Shown here: positions 35,373-49,027 of the stretch, piece after piece
Position numbering within the stretch: position 1 is the first letter of the stretch
Layout of the letters: each line of letters begins with the position of its first letter
NCBI RefSeq assembly: GCF_012843265.1
Contig: NZ_JABAIT010000003.1
Location: 1 to 64,000, forward strand
Reading direction: 5' to 3'
Source: Bacillus sp. DNRA2
GTDB taxonomy: Bacteria > Bacillota > Bacilli > Bacillales > Cytobacillaceae
Length of the DNA stretch: 64,000 nt
Notes under the pieces: generated by a model
Told to the model about the DNA's origin: nothing
The model's database searches: none
Seen by the model: the letters and a program-made list of their open reading frames with translations, nothing else
Program-made: the position numbers and the translations under genes

Positions 35373-36284
35373 ATGGATAGCTTAACATATACCGTAAGTG
35401 AGGAACAAAAAAATGACCGAATTGATAAGGTGATTTCAGGATTAAACCCAGAATGGTCACGGACTCAGGTTCAACAGTGGATTAAAGATGGACATGTTCT
35501 GGTCAATGGTGCCGGAGTTAAGACGAATTACAAATGCCATATTGCTGATGAATTAACGATTAATATTCCTGAACCAGAAAATTTGGATGTCGAAGCTGAA
35601 GAAATGGATCTTGACATTTATTATGAAGATTCTGATGTGCTAGTGGTCAATAAGCCTAAAGGGATGGTTGTTCATCCTGCTCCAGGACACTTAAGTGGAA
35701 CACTAGTGAATGGTTTGATGGCCCATTGCAAAGACCTGTCGGGAATAAATGGAGTTCTTCGCCCGGGGATTGTGCATAGAATTGATAAAGATACATCAGG
35801 TTTATTGATGGTGGCCAAAAACGATATGGCCCATGAAAGTCTCGTTAATCAATTGGTAAACAAAACGGTCGTTAGAAAATATATGGCGATTGTCCATGGC
35901 AATATTCCTCATGATTATGGAACCGTTGATGCACCAGTTGGCAGAGATCCTAAAGATCGCCAGAGTATGACGGTTGTTGATAATGGTAAAAATGCCGTCA
36001 CACACTTTCAAGTAATCGAGCGGCTTGGTGAGTATACACTGATTGAGTGCCAACTTGAGACAGGAAGAACCCATCAAATTCGCGTTCATATGAAGTACAT
36101 CGGTTACCCGCTTGTTGGAGATCCAAAGTATGGACCGAAAAAGACGCTCGACATTAATGGTCAGGCACTTCATGCGGGGATACTAGGCTTTGAACATCCG
36201 CGTACGAATGAATTTTTGCAATTTGAAGCACCGCTTCCATCTGAATTTGTGTCCTTATTGGAACAGCTTCGAAATAATCGTTGA
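35373..36284 (+). CDS. rluD: RluD-family 23S rRNA pseudouridine synthase (YlyB)
   Basis: 303 aa, the length of B. subtilis YlyB. S4 RNA-binding domain (about 15-75, RIDKVISGLNPEWSRTQVQQWIKDGHVLVNG) followed by the RsuA/RluD catalytic domain with HRIDKDTSGLL at 135-145, where Asp138 is the nucleophile. TGRTHQIRVHM is also conserved. Probably acts on 23S rRNA helix 69, though the exact uridines are inferred. Its stop codon lies inside the -35 box of the pyr promoter. Confidence 0.92.
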   Translation: MDSLTYTVSEEQKNDRIDKVISGLNPEWSRTQVQQWIKDGHVLVNGAGVKTNYKCHIADELTINIPEPENLDVEAEEMDLDIYYEDSDVLVVNKPKGMVVHPAPGHLSGTLVNGLMAHCKDLSGINGVLRPGIVHRIDKDTSGLLMVAKNDMAHESLVNQLVNKTVVRKYMAIVHGNIPHDYGTVDAPVGRDPKDRQSMTVVDNGKNAVTHFQVIERLGEYTLIECQLETGRTHQIRVHMKYIGYPLVGDPKYGPKKTLDINGQALHAGILGFEHPRTNEFLQFEAPLPSEFVSLLEQLRNNR

Positions 36285-36309
36285 CAAAAATCGACGATTA
36301 TCTTAAGAT
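36281..36309 (+). promoter_or_regulatory. Sigma-A promoter of the pyr operon
   Basis: Consensus TTGACA (36281-36286), a 17-nt spacer and TAAGAT (36304-36309). The -35 box contains the stop codon of the preceding pseudouridine synthase gene. Confidence 0.85.
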
Positions 36310-36315
36310 AACAAT

Positions 36316-37020
<705 letters not shown>

Positions 37021-37023
37021 ATA

Positions 37024-37138
37024 ACCCTTTTAAGTGCAGTCCAGAGAGGCTGGCAAAAGGGGGGAGGGCAAACCACATCGATGTGTTTCGCCAAAGCTTT
37101 ATCACCCTCTTTTGCCCTAGGCAAGAGAGGGTTATTTC
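37024..37138 (+). promoter_or_regulatory. PyrR attenuator 2 (pyrR-pyrP gap)
   Basis: PyrR-binding motif AGTCCAGAGAGGCTGG at 37038-37053 flanked by CCTTTT and AAAAGG. Terminator arms are 37105-37116 and 37120-37131 (12 bp, loop CTA), followed by TTATTT. Confidence 0.88.
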
Positions 37139-37158
37139 ATAAAGGAGAGAGATGAAAC

Positions 37159-38463
37159 ATGAGTAAACCAGCATTAGATATCAACGAAGTACCAACACCA
37201 GGAAAATGGTTAACACTTAGTCTCCAGCACCTATTTGCGATGTTTGGCGCAACAATCCTTGTTCCATATTTAGTCGGATTAAGTCCGTCGATTGCCCTCA
37301 TCTCAAGTGGTTTAGGTACACTTGCCTTTTTGATTATCACCAAATGGCAAGTACCTGCGTATCTCGGTTCTTCCTTTGCATTTATTGCACCAGTTATAGC
37401 CGCAAAAGCAAGCGGTGGTCCTGGAGCTGCGATGATTGGCACGTTTTTAGCCGGACTTGTATATGGTCTAGTAGCGATCGTCATCAAAAAATTAGGCTAT
37501 CGCTGGATTATGAATTTGCTTCCCCCAGTGGTAGTTGGTCCGATTATAATCGTCATCGGTCTAGCGTTATCAGGAACAGCAGTCGGAATGGCAATGAATA
37601 ATCCTGAGGGAGAATACAGCTTACTTCACTTTTCAATCGCACTTGTCACTTTAGCAGCAACTATTATCTGCTCGATTTATATGAAGGGAATGCTCAGCTT
37701 AATCCCGATTTTATTCGGAATCGTCGTTGGCTACATTTATGCACTATCAGTTGGAGTGGTGGATTTTTCACCGGTTCAACAAGCTAAATGGATAGAAATG
37801 CCGGATTTTCTCTTCCCGTTTGTTGACTATAAAGTAAAAGTTACAATGGAATTAATATTATTGATGGTACCCGTGGCGATTGTCACCTTATCTGAGCACA
37901 TTGGACATCAGCTTGTGCTAAGTAAAGTGGTGGGCCGCGACTATATAAAAAATCCAGGCTTACACCGTTCAATTTTAGGAGACGGTATGGCAACCATGAT
38001 TTCCGGTTTAATTGGCGGACCGCCAAAAACCACTTACGGTGAAAACATTGGAGTTCTAGCGATTACGAAAGTTTACAGTGTCTACGTATTAGCAGGTGCA
38101 GCTGTAATTGCCACGATCTTCGGTTTTGTCGGGAAAATCACCGCATTAATTTCAACCATTCCAACACCAGTCATGGGCGGAGTATCGATTCTCCTGTTTG
38201 GAATTATCGCTTCATCAGGCTTAAGAATGCTTGTTGATAGCAAAGTGGATTTTGGAAATAACCGCAATCTGATGATTTCTTCTGTTATACTTGTAATTGG
38301 AATAGGTGGAGCATTCATCAAGATTAGCGACGACTTCCAAATTCAAGGAATGGCGCTTGCAGCCATTATCGGTGTATTACTGAATCTAATTCTTCCTGGC
38401 AGAGAACCTGTGAAGGAAGATATGTTTGAAACTGAAACTAAATCAAATGAAGCAGCTTCTTAA
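37159..38463 (+). CDS. pyrP: Uracil permease PyrP (NCS2 family)
   Basis: 434 aa, about 12-14 membrane helices. Uracil:proton symporter of the nucleobase/cation symporter 2 family. Motifs: QHLFAMFGATILVPYLVGLSP at the N-terminus, the SEHIGHQLV segment, and DGMATMISGLIGGPPKTTYGENIGVLAIT with the residues that contact substrate. Between pyrR and pyrB as in B. subtilis, with its own upstream PyrR attenuator. Confidence 0.95.
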   Translation: MSKPALDINEVPTPGKWLTLSLQHLFAMFGATILVPYLVGLSPSIALISSGLGTLAFLIITKWQVPAYLGSSFAFIAPVIAAKASGGPGAAMIGTFLAGLVYGLVAIVIKKLGYRWIMNLLPPVVVGPIIIVIGLALSGTAVGMAMNNPEGEYSLLHFSIALVTLAATIICSIYMKGMLSLIPILFGIVVGYIYALSVGVVDFSPVQQAKWIEMPDFLFPFVDYKVKVTMELILLMVPVAIVTLSEHIGHQLVLSKVVGRDYIKNPGLHRSILGDGMATMISGLIGGPPKTTYGENIGVLAITKVYSVYVLAGAAVIATIFGFVGKITALISTIPTPVMGGVSILLFGIIASSGLRMLVDSKVDFGNNRNLMISSVILVIGIGGAFIKISDDFQIQGMALAAIIGVLLNLILPGREPVKEDMFETETKSNEAAS

Positions 38464-38466
38464 GAA

Positions 38467-38604
38467 CCTTTTAATTAAGTCCAGAGAGACTTACAAGGGT
38501 GATAACAAAATGATCGGAACAAGAGCAGTACTATGCCTTTTTCCAGTCTTTTGACGACGTTCATTTTGACACCCAGATGATCAGTATATCTGGGTGTCTT
38601 TTTT
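38467..38604 (+). promoter_or_regulatory. PyrR attenuator 3 (pyrP-pyrB gap)
   Basis: PyrR-binding motif AAGTCCAGAGAGACTT at 38477-38492 flanked by CCTTTT (38468-38473) and AAGG. Terminator GACACCCAGAT (38568-38578) with ATCTGGGTGTC (38588-38598) and a six-T run. Confidence 0.88.
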
Positions 38605-38647
38605 ATAAAAATAAGGAAGAAAATTCCTGATGAGGAGATGGGAGTAA

Positions 38648-39586
38648 ATGAGAGATTTACTTAAAACGACGGAGCTTTCGACCGATGAGATTAAAAAAAT
38701 ATTAATTGATGCCCAGCGTTTTGCTGAGGGAGAGCAATGGGCCCCTGCAAAGCCAACATATGTTGCAAACTTATTTTTTGAACCAAGCACAAGAACTAAG
38801 ACCAGCTTTGAAATGGCTGAGCGAAAATTAGGATTACAAGTGATTCCGTTTGAAGCAGGGCGCTCAAGTGTCCTAAAAGGGGAAACTCTGTACGACACAG
38901 TTAGGACATTAGAATCGATTGGTTTAGATGCCGTGGTGATTCGCCATGAACAGGATAATTTCTTTGCAGAATTACAAGATAAATTTAATTTATCAATTGT
39001 CAATGCGGGCGACGGTTGTGGACATCATCCAACGCAATCATTATTAGATCTCTTAACAATCCAACAGGAATTTGGCAAGTTTGAAGGATTGAAGGTTGCC
39101 ATCATCGGTGATATCCGCCATAGCCGCGTTGCTCATTCCAATGCTGATGCGCTCGTTCGCCTCGGAGCACAAGTCGTTTTTTCAGGTCCTGAAGCTTGGT
39201 TTGATGAAGAAATGCCGCAAGGGTGTATAATGGAACCGATAGACCGCGCAATTTCGACAGCAGATGTCGTCATGTTGCTCCGAATTCAGCATGAACGTCA
39301 TAATGGGTCGGAAACTGCCGATTTAAACGAATATCATCGTCAATATGGCTTAACGATAGAAAGAGAAAAAACGATGAAAAAAGGCAGCATCATCATGCAT
39401 CCGGCACCGGTAAACCGCGGCGTTGAAATTGCAGAATGCTTAGTTGAATGTGAGCGTTCAAGAATTTTTAAACAAATGCAAAATGGTGTTTTCGTTCGAA
39501 TGGCGGTACTTAAGCGCGTTTTAGAATCATCACAAGGGGGTAGTGAGAATGTCGATCATCATCAAAAATGGTCAATTGCTTACTGA
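38648..39586 (+). CDS. pyrB: Aspartate carbamoyltransferase catalytic subunit
   Basis: 312 aa, slightly longer than B. subtilis PyrB (304). Condenses carbamoyl phosphate with aspartate. Carbamoyl-phosphate motif [11 protein letters not shown] at 44-54; [15 protein letters not shown] and the aspartate-loop region with [11 protein letters not shown] are intact. No regulatory subunit gene is nearby, as usual in Bacillus. The last ~13 codons overlap pyrC, giving a tail ([12 protein letters not shown]) that is probably not conserved. Confidence 0.97.
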   Translation: MRDLLKTTELSTDEIKKILIDAQRFAEGEQWAPAKPTYVANLFFEPSTRTKTSFEMAERKLGLQVIPFEAGRSSVLKGETLYDTVRTLESIGLDAVVIRHEQDNFFAELQDKFNLSIVNAGDGCGHHPTQSLLDLLTIQQEFGKFEGLKVAIIGDIRHSRVAHSNADALVRLGAQVVFSGPEAWFDEEMPQGCIMEPIDRAISTADVVMLLRIQHERHNGSETADLNEYHRQYGLTIEREKTMKKGSIIMHPAPVNRGVEIAECLVECERSRIFKQMQNGVFVRMAVLKRVLESSQGGSENVDHHQKWSIAY

Positions 39587-40835
39587 GACAGGAGAACTTA
39601 CAAAGGTAGATCTTTATATCGACAAAGGGGAAATTATTGAGGTAAACCAGGAAATTACACGCGATGCTGATGAAGTCATCGATGCGGGCGGGCTTTTGGT
39701 TGCGCCGGGTTTTATCGACCTACATGTCCATCTTCGTGAACCAGGTGGAGAAAAGAAGGAAACCATTGCTACAGGAACAATGGCTGCGGCTAGAGGTGGT
39801 TTTACGACTGTTGCAGCAATGCCAAATACAAGACCAGTTCCAGATTCAAAGGAACAATTACAATCGCTAAATGCACGGATTAACGAAACAGCAGCCGTTC
39901 GCGTGCTGCCCTATGCTTCGATTACCGTTCGTGAACTCGGTCAGGAGCTTACAAATTTCTCGGAATTGAAGGAAGCTGGCGCAGTTGCTTTCACCGATGA
40001 TGGTGTCGGAATTCAAGAAGCAGGAATGATGCTTGAAGCAATGAAAAGGGCTGCACAATTGGATATGGCAGTTGTTGCCCATTGCGAGGACAATTCTTTA
40101 ATCAATAAAGGCTGTGTTCATGAGGGAAAATTTTCAGAAGCCAACGGTCTAAACGGAATCCCATCCGTATGTGAATCAGTACATATTGCCCGTGATGTAT
40201 TATTAGCAGAAGCTGCTAATTGTCACTATCACGTTTGCCATATCAGCACGAAGGAATCTGTTCGTGCAGTAAGAGATGCAAAGCGAGCAGGCATTAATGT
40301 AACGGCAGAAGTAACTCCACATCACTTACTATTATGTGATGAAGACATACCAGGGCTAGATACGAATTATAAAATGAACCCGCCACTTCGTGGAAGCGAA
40401 GATAAATTGGCGCTAATTGAAGGATTATTAGATGGAACGATTGATTGCATCGCAACAGATCACGCTCCACATACTGCTGAAGAAAAAAGTGCAGGAATGC
40501 AACTGGCACCATTTGGGATTGTCGGACTAGAAACAGCATTTCCGCTTTTATATACACATTTTGTTGAAACAGAAATCTTAACACTTAAGCAATTAGTGGA
40601 TTTCTTAACCATTAGGCCTGCCGAAACCTTTAAGCTTCCATTTGGAAAAATTGAAGCAGGACGACCAGCAGACATAGTTTTACTTGATTTAAATCAAAAG
40701 GATGCTGTTGATTCTAGCAAGTTCCTATCTAAAGGAAAAAATACACCTTTTGACGGCTGGGAATGTAAAGGCTGGCCAGTACTGACAATCGTTGCAGGAA
40801 AAATCGCGTGGAAAAAGGAGAGAGTCGATATATGA
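39549..40835 (+). CDS. pyrC: Dihydroorotase (type I, class I)
   Basis: 428 aa from ATG 39549, the B. subtilis length; GTG 39543 is in frame, but AAGGGGGTAG fits the ATG. Cyclises carbamoyl aspartate. Metal ligands HVHLREPG (59-66), the conserved Asp in FTDDGVG, the His residues in VAHCED and YHVCHIST, and catalytic Asp in [10 protein letters not shown]. Overlaps pyrB by 38 nt and carA by 4 nt (ATGA). Confidence 0.97.
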   Translation: MSIIIKNGQLLTETGELTKVDLYIDKGEIIEVNQEITRDADEVIDAGGLLVAPGFIDLHVHLREPGGEKKETIATGTMAAARGGFTTVAAMPNTRPVPDSKEQLQSLNARINETAAVRVLPYASITVRELGQELTNFSELKEAGAVAFTDDGVGIQEAGMMLEAMKRAAQLDMAVVAHCEDNSLINKGCVHEGKFSEANGLNGIPSVCESVHIARDVLLAEAANCHYHVCHISTKESVRAVRDAKRAGINVTAEVTPHHLLLCDEDIPGLDTNYKMNPPLRGSEDKLALIEGLLDGTIDCIATDHAPHTAEEKSAGMQLAPFGIVGLETAFPLLYTHFVETEILTLKQLVDFLTIRPAETFKLPFGKIEAGRPADIVLLDLNQKDAVDSSKFLSKGKNTPFDGWECKGWPVLTIVAGKIAWKKERVDI

Positions 40836-41932
40836 AAAGACAATTGATACTCGAAGACGGAACGATCATGATCGGTGAAGGATTTGGAAGTGATGTCGAT
40901 ACAATTGGTGAGGTCGTTTTCAATACAGGGATGACTGGTTATCAGGAAATCTTGTCCGATCCATCATATTGTGGTCAAATTGTTACCTTGACGTATCCGT
41001 TAATTGGTAACTATGGAATTAATCGTGATGATTTTGAATCGATTCAGCCTGCGATTAAAGGGTTTATTGTAAAGGAAGTTTGTGATTTTCCATCCAACTG
41101 GCGAAATGAATTATCGCTAGATGAATATTTCAAAATTAAAAAAATCCCAGGAATCTCAGGGATTGATACAAGAAAATTGACAAGAATCATCCGTAATCAC
41201 GGTACATTAAAAGGTGCAATCTGCAGTATGGAAGAAGATGCAGCAAAAATTGTCGAAATGTTAAGAGAAAAGCCGTTAGAAACAGATCAGGTGAAACAGG
41301 TTTCTACCGTTACACCTTATGCAAGTCCTGGACGTGGTAACCGTGTTGTCCTCGTTGATTTTGGTATGAAGCACGGAATTTTACGTGAGCTTAATCACCG
41401 TGACTGCGATGTAATTGTTGTACCTTACCACTTCACAGCAGAACAAATTTTACAATTAAGTCCTGATGGCGTGATGCTGTCAAATGGACCTGGAGATCCA
41501 AAAAGCGTACCAGAAGCTAAAGAAATGATTGCTGGTCTAATCGGGAAGGTTCCACTATTCGGAATTTGCCTTGGACACCAACTTTTCGCTTTATCATGTG
41601 GAGCCAATACTGAAAAAATGAAATTTGGACACCGTGGTTCCAACCACCCTGTTAAGGATTTATCTACAGGTAAAGTTTCATTAACTTCGCAAAATCATGG
41701 CTATACCGTTGAAGATGCTTCGATTGCCGGAACTCAACTTGAAGTAACACATATTGCCTTGAATGATGGCACAGTAGAAGGTTTAAAGCATAAGGAATAC
41801 CCAGCCTTTACTGTTCAATTTCATCCAGAGGCTTCACCTGGACCAGAAGACACAAACGGATTATTTGATCGTTTCTTAAATATGGTAGAAGAACACAAAC
41901 AAGAGAACGGGAGAGTGCTAAATAATGCCTAA
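40832..41932 (+). CDS. carA: Carbamoyl phosphate synthase, glutaminase subunit (pyrimidine-specific)
   Basis: 366 aa from ATG 40832 (pyrAA in B. subtilis). N-terminal CarA domain with [21 protein letters not shown] and a C-terminal class I glutamine amidotransferase with nucleophile Cys246 in [11 protein letters not shown] and the His/Glu pair in [11 protein letters not shown]. Supplies ammonia to CarB. The start overlaps the pyrC stop (ATGA) and the 3' end overlaps carB by 8 nt. Confidence 0.97.
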   Translation: MKRQLILEDGTIMIGEGFGSDVDTIGEVVFNTGMTGYQEILSDPSYCGQIVTLTYPLIGNYGINRDDFESIQPAIKGFIVKEVCDFPSNWRNELSLDEYFKIKKIPGISGIDTRKLTRIIRNHGTLKGAICSMEEDAAKIVEMLREKPLETDQVKQVSTVTPYASPGRGNRVVLVDFGMKHGILRELNHRDCDVIVVPYHFTAEQILQLSPDGVMLSNGPGDPKSVPEAKEMIAGLIGKVPLFGICLGHQLFALSCGANTEKMKFGHRGSNHPVKDLSTGKVSLTSQNHGYTVEDASIAGTQLEVTHIALNDGTVEGLKHKEYPAFTVQFHPEASPGPEDTNGLFDRFLNMVEEHKQENGRVLNNA

Positions 41933-44900
41933 ACGTACCGATATCAATAGTATTTTAGTAATTGGGTCAGGTCCGATTATCATCGGTCAAGCCGCTGAAT
42001 TTGACTATGCGGGAACGCAAGCATGTATGGCACTGAAAGAAGAAGGCTATCGTGTAATTCTCGTTAACTCTAACCCTGCAACCATTATGACAGATACAGA
42101 AATTGCCGATGCAGTTTACATCGAGCCATTGACTGTTGAATTTATCTCACGTGTTATTCGTAAAGAACGCCCAGATGCGCTTGTACCGACACTTGGAGGC
42201 CAAACAGGCTTAAACTTGGCGGTTCAATTAGCGGAGTCGGGAATTCTTGAAGAATTAAATGTCGAAATATTAGGAACTAAGCTTTCTGCGATTAAGCAAG
42301 CGGAGGATCGTGAGCTGTTCAGAGACCTAATGAACGAGCTAGGTGAGCCAGTACCAGAAAGTGATATCGTCCATAGTTTAGAGGAAGCCTATCGCTTTGT
42401 CGGTGTCGTTGGCTATCCGATTATCGTTCGACCTGCTTACACTTTAGGTGGTACAGGCGGCGGTATATGTCATAACGAAGCGGAATTAATTGAAATCGTT
42501 ACGAGCGGTTTGAAAAACAGTCCAGTTAACCAATGTTTACTTGAGAAGAGTATCGCTGGTTTTAAGGAAATTGAATATGAAGTAATGCGTGATGCCAACG
42601 ACAGTGCCATTGTAGTTTGTAACATGGAAAACATCGACCCGGTAGGTATTCATACTGGTGACTCAATCGTCGTAGCACCAAGCCAAACACTAAGCGATCG
42701 CGAGTATCAATTATTAAGAAATGTATCGTTAAAAATTATTCGTGCTTTAGGTATCGAAGGTGGTTGTAACGTACAGCTTGCACTTGATCCTGACAGCTTT
42801 AACTACTACATCATTGAAGTAAATCCACGTGTAAGCCGTTCATCAGCTTTAGCATCAAAAGCAACTGGCTATCCAATTGCGAAACTTGCTGCAAAGATTG
42901 CGGTTGGCCTGACATTGGATGAAATGATGAACCCTGTAACTGGAAAAACATATGCATGCTTTGAACCAGCACTTGATTATATCGTTACGAAAATCCCACG
43001 TTGGCCATTTGATAAATTTGAAGCAGCTAACCGCTTATTAGGAACGCAAATGAAGGCTACTGGTGAGGTAATGGCCATTGGTCGTACGTTTGAAGAGTCG
43101 CTGTTAAAGGCTATTCGTTCACTTGAAGCAAAAATCTATCATTTCGAGCTTAAAGAAGCAGATCAAATTGATGATGTATTAATCGAAAAGCGGATTAGGA
43201 AAGCAGGCGATGAACGCTTATTCTACATCGCTGAAGCCTTAAAACGTGGTGTGACCATCGAAACGATTCATGACTGGTCTAAAATTGATTTATTTTTCCT
43301 TAAGAAATTTGAAGGAATCATCAAATTCGATGAGGTTGTTGAACAAAATGCGTTTGATATTGAAGTAGCGAGACAAGCTAAGGAAATGGGTTATTCTGAT
43401 AAAACTATAGCAGCAAAATGGAATACAAAAGAAATTGAAGTTTATAACTGGAGAACAGAAAATGGTATTGTTCCTGTTTATAAAACAGTCGACACTTGTG
43501 CTGCTGAATTTGAATCAGAAACACCATATTTCTACGGAACCTACGAAGATGAAAATGAATCGATTGTAACCGACCGTGACAGTGTTATCGTGTTAGGTTC
43601 AGGTCCGATTCGTATCGGACAGGGAATTGAGTTTGACTACTCAACCGTTCATGCAGTCTGGGCGATTAAAGAAGCTGGTTATGAAGCGATTATCATTAAT
43701 AACAACCCGGAAACAGTTTCAACTGACTTCAGTATTTCCGATAAATTATACTTTGAGCCACTTACCATTGAAGATGTCATGCACATCATCGATTTAGAAA
43801 AACCACTGGGTGTCATCGTCCAATTTGGTGGTCAAACAGCTATCAATCTAGCAGGACAATTGGTTGAAAGAGGCGTGAAGATTTTAGGAACATCCTTAGA
43901 AAATCTTGACCGAACAGAAGACCGTAATCAATTTGAGGCAGCCCTTTCTAAGCTTGGTATACCACAGCCTAAAGGGAAAACGGCTTTAACAGTCGAAGAA
44001 GCTGTTGCCGTTGCTACGGAAATTGGCTATCCCGTACTTGTTCGTCCTTCCTATGTACTAGGCGGAAGAGCGATGGAAATTGTCCATAAAGAAGATGAGT
44101 TAAGATTTTACATGAAGAATGCTGTTAAAGAAAATTCTGATCCAATCCTGATTGACCGTTACGTAACTGGAAAAGAAATCGAGGTTGACGCGATTTGTGA
44201 TGGTAAGGATGTCGTGATTCCTGGGATTATGGAGCACATCGAACGCGCAGGAGTTCACTCCGGGGATTCCATCGCCGTTTATCCACCACAAAGAATCACT
44301 GATTCTGTCAAAGCGAAATTGATTGAGTACACTGATAAGTTGGCTAAGGGCTTAGGAATCATCGGCTTACTTAACATTCAATACGTCGTTGCAGGTGAAG
44401 ATGTATTTGTCATTGAGGTAAACCCACGTTCAAGTAGAACGGTGCCATTCTTAAGTAAAATTACAAACGTTCCGATGGCTAATATCGCTACCAAAGTCAT
44501 TTTAGGACACAGCCTTGCTGAACAAGGATATCAGTCAGGTCTAGTTCCAGAGAAAAAAGGTGTTTATGTAAAAGTACCAGTCTTCTCATTCGAAAAGCTT
44601 CGTCGTGTTGACATCACGCTTGGACCTGAAATGAAATCAACTGGGGAAGTAATGGGTAAAGATTTAACGTTTGAAAAAGCTTTATATAAAGGTTTTGTAG
44701 CAGCGAAAATGAATATTAAAAAATCTGGAACTGTGCTATTAACAGTTGCTGATAAAGACAAAGCAGAAGCTTTACAGCTTGCGAAAAGATTTGCGGCAAT
44801 TGGGTATCAGTTGTTAGCAACAAGCGGTACGGCTACTTACTTACAGGAAAACAGCATTCCAGTAATGGTAGTTGAAAAAATCGATGCAAGTGATTCGAAT

Positions 44901-45130
44901 CTTCTTGATGTGATTCGAAAAGGAGAAGCGCAGTTAGTAATCAATACATTTACACGCGGAAAACAACCTGAGCGTGACGGCTTCCGTATTCGTCGTGAAT
45001 CAGTCGAAAATGGGGTTCCTTGTTTGACATCCTTGGACACTGCTGATGCTATACTTCGAGTAATTGAATCGATGACCTTCTCAGCAGAAGCGATGGAAAG
45101 TGCTCCTGAGGTGCGAAAGGCGGTCTTAAT

Positions 45131-45134
<4 letters not shown>
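41925..45134 (+). CDS. carB: Carbamoyl phosphate synthase, large subunit (pyrimidine-specific)
   Basis: 1069 aa (pyrAB, 1071 in B. subtilis). Two homologous ATP-grasp halves: [20 protein letters not shown] at the start and [22 protein letters not shown] near 555, each with the ATP-grasp VRPAYTLGG or VRPSYVLGG segment. A C-terminal MGS-like allosteric domain from about 930 ([18 protein letters not shown]) is where UMP and PRPP act in relatives. Makes carbamoyl phosphate from bicarbonate, ammonia and 2 ATP. Stop overlaps pyrK start (GTGA). Confidence 0.98.
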
Positions 45135-47538
<2,404 letters not shown>

Positions 47539-47542
<4 letters not shown>

Positions 47543-48171
47543 AACGTAAAATTGCCGAAAGACTATTAGAAATCGAAGCGGTTGCGTTGCAGCCAAACGA
47601 TCCATTCACTTGGGCTTCTGGCCTACGCTCACCAATTTATTGTGATAATCGCCTAACTTTATCATATCCTGCTGTTCGCAAGGAAATTGCCACTGGCTTA
47701 AAGACGCTTATTGAAGAAAACTTTGCCGGGGTTGAAGTGATTGCTGGTACGGCTACAGCAGGCATTCCTCACGCAGCGTGGGTGAGTGACTTACTCGATT
47801 TACCGATGTGCTATGTACGTTCGAAGCCAAAAGGTCATGGGAAAGGTAATCAAATCGAAGGTCGTGTGTCGGAAGGTCAAAAGGTTGTTGTAGTGGAAGA
47901 TTTAATCTCTACAGGCGGCAGCGTGATTACGGCTGTTGATGCATTACGTGAGGCAGGTTGTGAAGTGCTTGGCGTTGTATCCATCTTTACATATCAGCTT
48001 GCAAAAGGTGAAGAAATGCTTGCTGAAGCAGGTGTTAAAGCATTTTCATTAACTGACTTTACGACTCTATCTGAAGTGGCTGAGACTAAAGGCTATATCA
48101 AAGGTGAAGATCGCGAAACGCTAGCAGCGTGGCGGGTAGACCCAGCCGAGTGGGGCAAGCAATTTGCTTAA
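47539..48171 (+). CDS. pyrE: Orotate phosphoribosyltransferase
   Basis: 210 aa from ATG 47539. PRPP-binding motif [13 protein letters not shown] (117-129), [14 protein letters not shown] near the N-terminus, and the flexible catalytic loop [15 protein letters not shown]. Converts orotate to OMP. Last gene of the pyr operon, ATGA overlap with pyrF, followed by a terminator. Confidence 0.97.
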
Positions 48172-48185
48172 GGTATAGGTAGATG

Positions 48186-48213
48186 AGAGGATGAACTTGT
48201 TCATCCTCTTTTC
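48186..48213 (+). terminator. Terminator of the pyr operon
   Basis: AGAGGATGAAC (48186-48196), loop TT and GTTCATCCTCT (48199-48209) followed by TTTC. An 11-bp perfect stem. Confidence 0.8.
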
Positions 48214-48232
48214 TGATGTGTGGGGGGATTTT

Positions 48233-48280
48233 GGCAAATAAATTACGAAATCGGCAAATAAATTAAGATTTTGGCAAATA
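48233..48280. repeat. Three-copy GGCAAATA array, 20-nt period
   Basis: GGCAAATA occurs at 48233, 48253 and 48273, exactly 20 nt apart, with flanking similarity (TTTTGGCAAATAAATTA). It lies between the convergent pyrE and csgA genes. It shares its GCAAATA core with the arrays at 34098-34277 and 49028-49219. Confidence 0.7.
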
Positions 48281-48305
48281 TATGTCCTTTCCCACCCAAA
48301 CTATT

Positions 48306-48557
48306 CTAGAGCAGCAGCTCGTACACCTCGTTTAATTGGTGAGCGCGTTTTGCATCTTGTTCTTCCTTTGCATAATTAATTTCATCAGGTAAAATTTTAT
48401 CTAAAAAATCGATTTCCTCCTGATCAAGTGCCCGCACAAAAGCTTCCTCACTGTGAAAATCGTGACTTGCCAGCTTTTGATAAACTCTTTTTCCAATTGA
48501 GTATTGATCTGTGTAATTGGACAACGTTTCGCGCAGGTATCCAAGTGTCTTATCCAT
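48306..48557 (-). CDS. csgA: Sigma-G-dependent sporulation protein CsgA
   Basis: 83 aa. The N-terminus MDKTLGYLRETLSNY and the C-terminus DEINYAKEEQDAKRAHQLNEVYELLL match B. subtilis CsgA (82 aa), described as a sigma-G-controlled spore-associated protein of unknown function. No transmembrane segment; acidic and helical. GAGGAG precedes ATG 48557. It follows the next small gene by 6 nt, forming a two-gene minus-strand operon. In B. subtilis csgA is elsewhere, next to ybxH, so the location here is different. I found no convincing sigma-G promoter upstream. Confidence 0.85.
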   Translation of the reverse strand: MDKTLGYLRETLSNYTDQYSIGKRVYQKLASHDFHSEEAFVRALDQEEIDFLDKILPDEINYAKEEQDAKRAHQLNEVYELLL

Positions 48558-48563
48558 TCTTAT

Positions 48564-48767
48564 CTACTCCTCAAAAAAATCTAAAAATGCTTTTTTATCA
48601 GTTTCTTGTTTATTTTGATAATATGGATTGTCCTCCGTTGCATCTTTTGGGTCGAGGTTCGTCTTGATCACTAAAAATGGACCATCAGGTTTATCAGCAA
48701 TCATCCTGTCGCTTAAATTTTTAAATTCAGGCATATTTTTGCTTCCGGGTTGTCGTGGTTCTGTCAC
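48564..48767 (-). CDS. Small protein of unknown function, in operon with csgA
   Basis: 67 aa from GTG 48767, chosen because AGGAGG (48776-48781) is 8 nt upstream; GTG 48776 in the same frame overlaps that site. Starts MTEPRQPGSKNMPEFKNLSD and ends NKQETDKKAFLDFFEE. Hydrophilic, no membrane segment, several Pro and Asp residues. I do not recognise it. Pairing with csgA suggests forespore expression. Confidence 0.6.
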   Translation of the reverse strand: MTEPRQPGSKNMPEFKNLSDRMIADKPDGPFLVIKTNLDPKDATEDNPYYQNKQETDKKAFLDFFEE

Positions 48768-49027
48768 TTCCTCCACCTCCTAAAAGATAGGGTGCAGAAA
48801 AGTGTGGAATTTTATGTACCGAAGCTTTAATAGCAAAACTTAAAGAAGAGAGAATGTTACAAAGTTGTGAATTTTGAAGGGAATCAGTGTATTTCAAGGC
48901 AAAATGTCTTTTATGCTCTATTTCTAATTTTGAAAAGTACATTAAATTACGTGAATTTCATCAAATTGAATGCAAATCGCTAATATAACACTGATGTAAT
49001 TATGTACATTACCTCTGTATAAGATAT

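Noticed and set aside
39543-39586. Apparent frameshift between pyrB and pyrC
   Set aside because: Both proteins are complete with all motifs; a 38-nt out-of-phase overlap explains the pattern.
48768-48860. Sigma-G promoter for the csgA operon
   Set aside because: CATAAAA on the minus strand resembles part of a sigma-G -10, but no GHATR -35 lies at the right distance.
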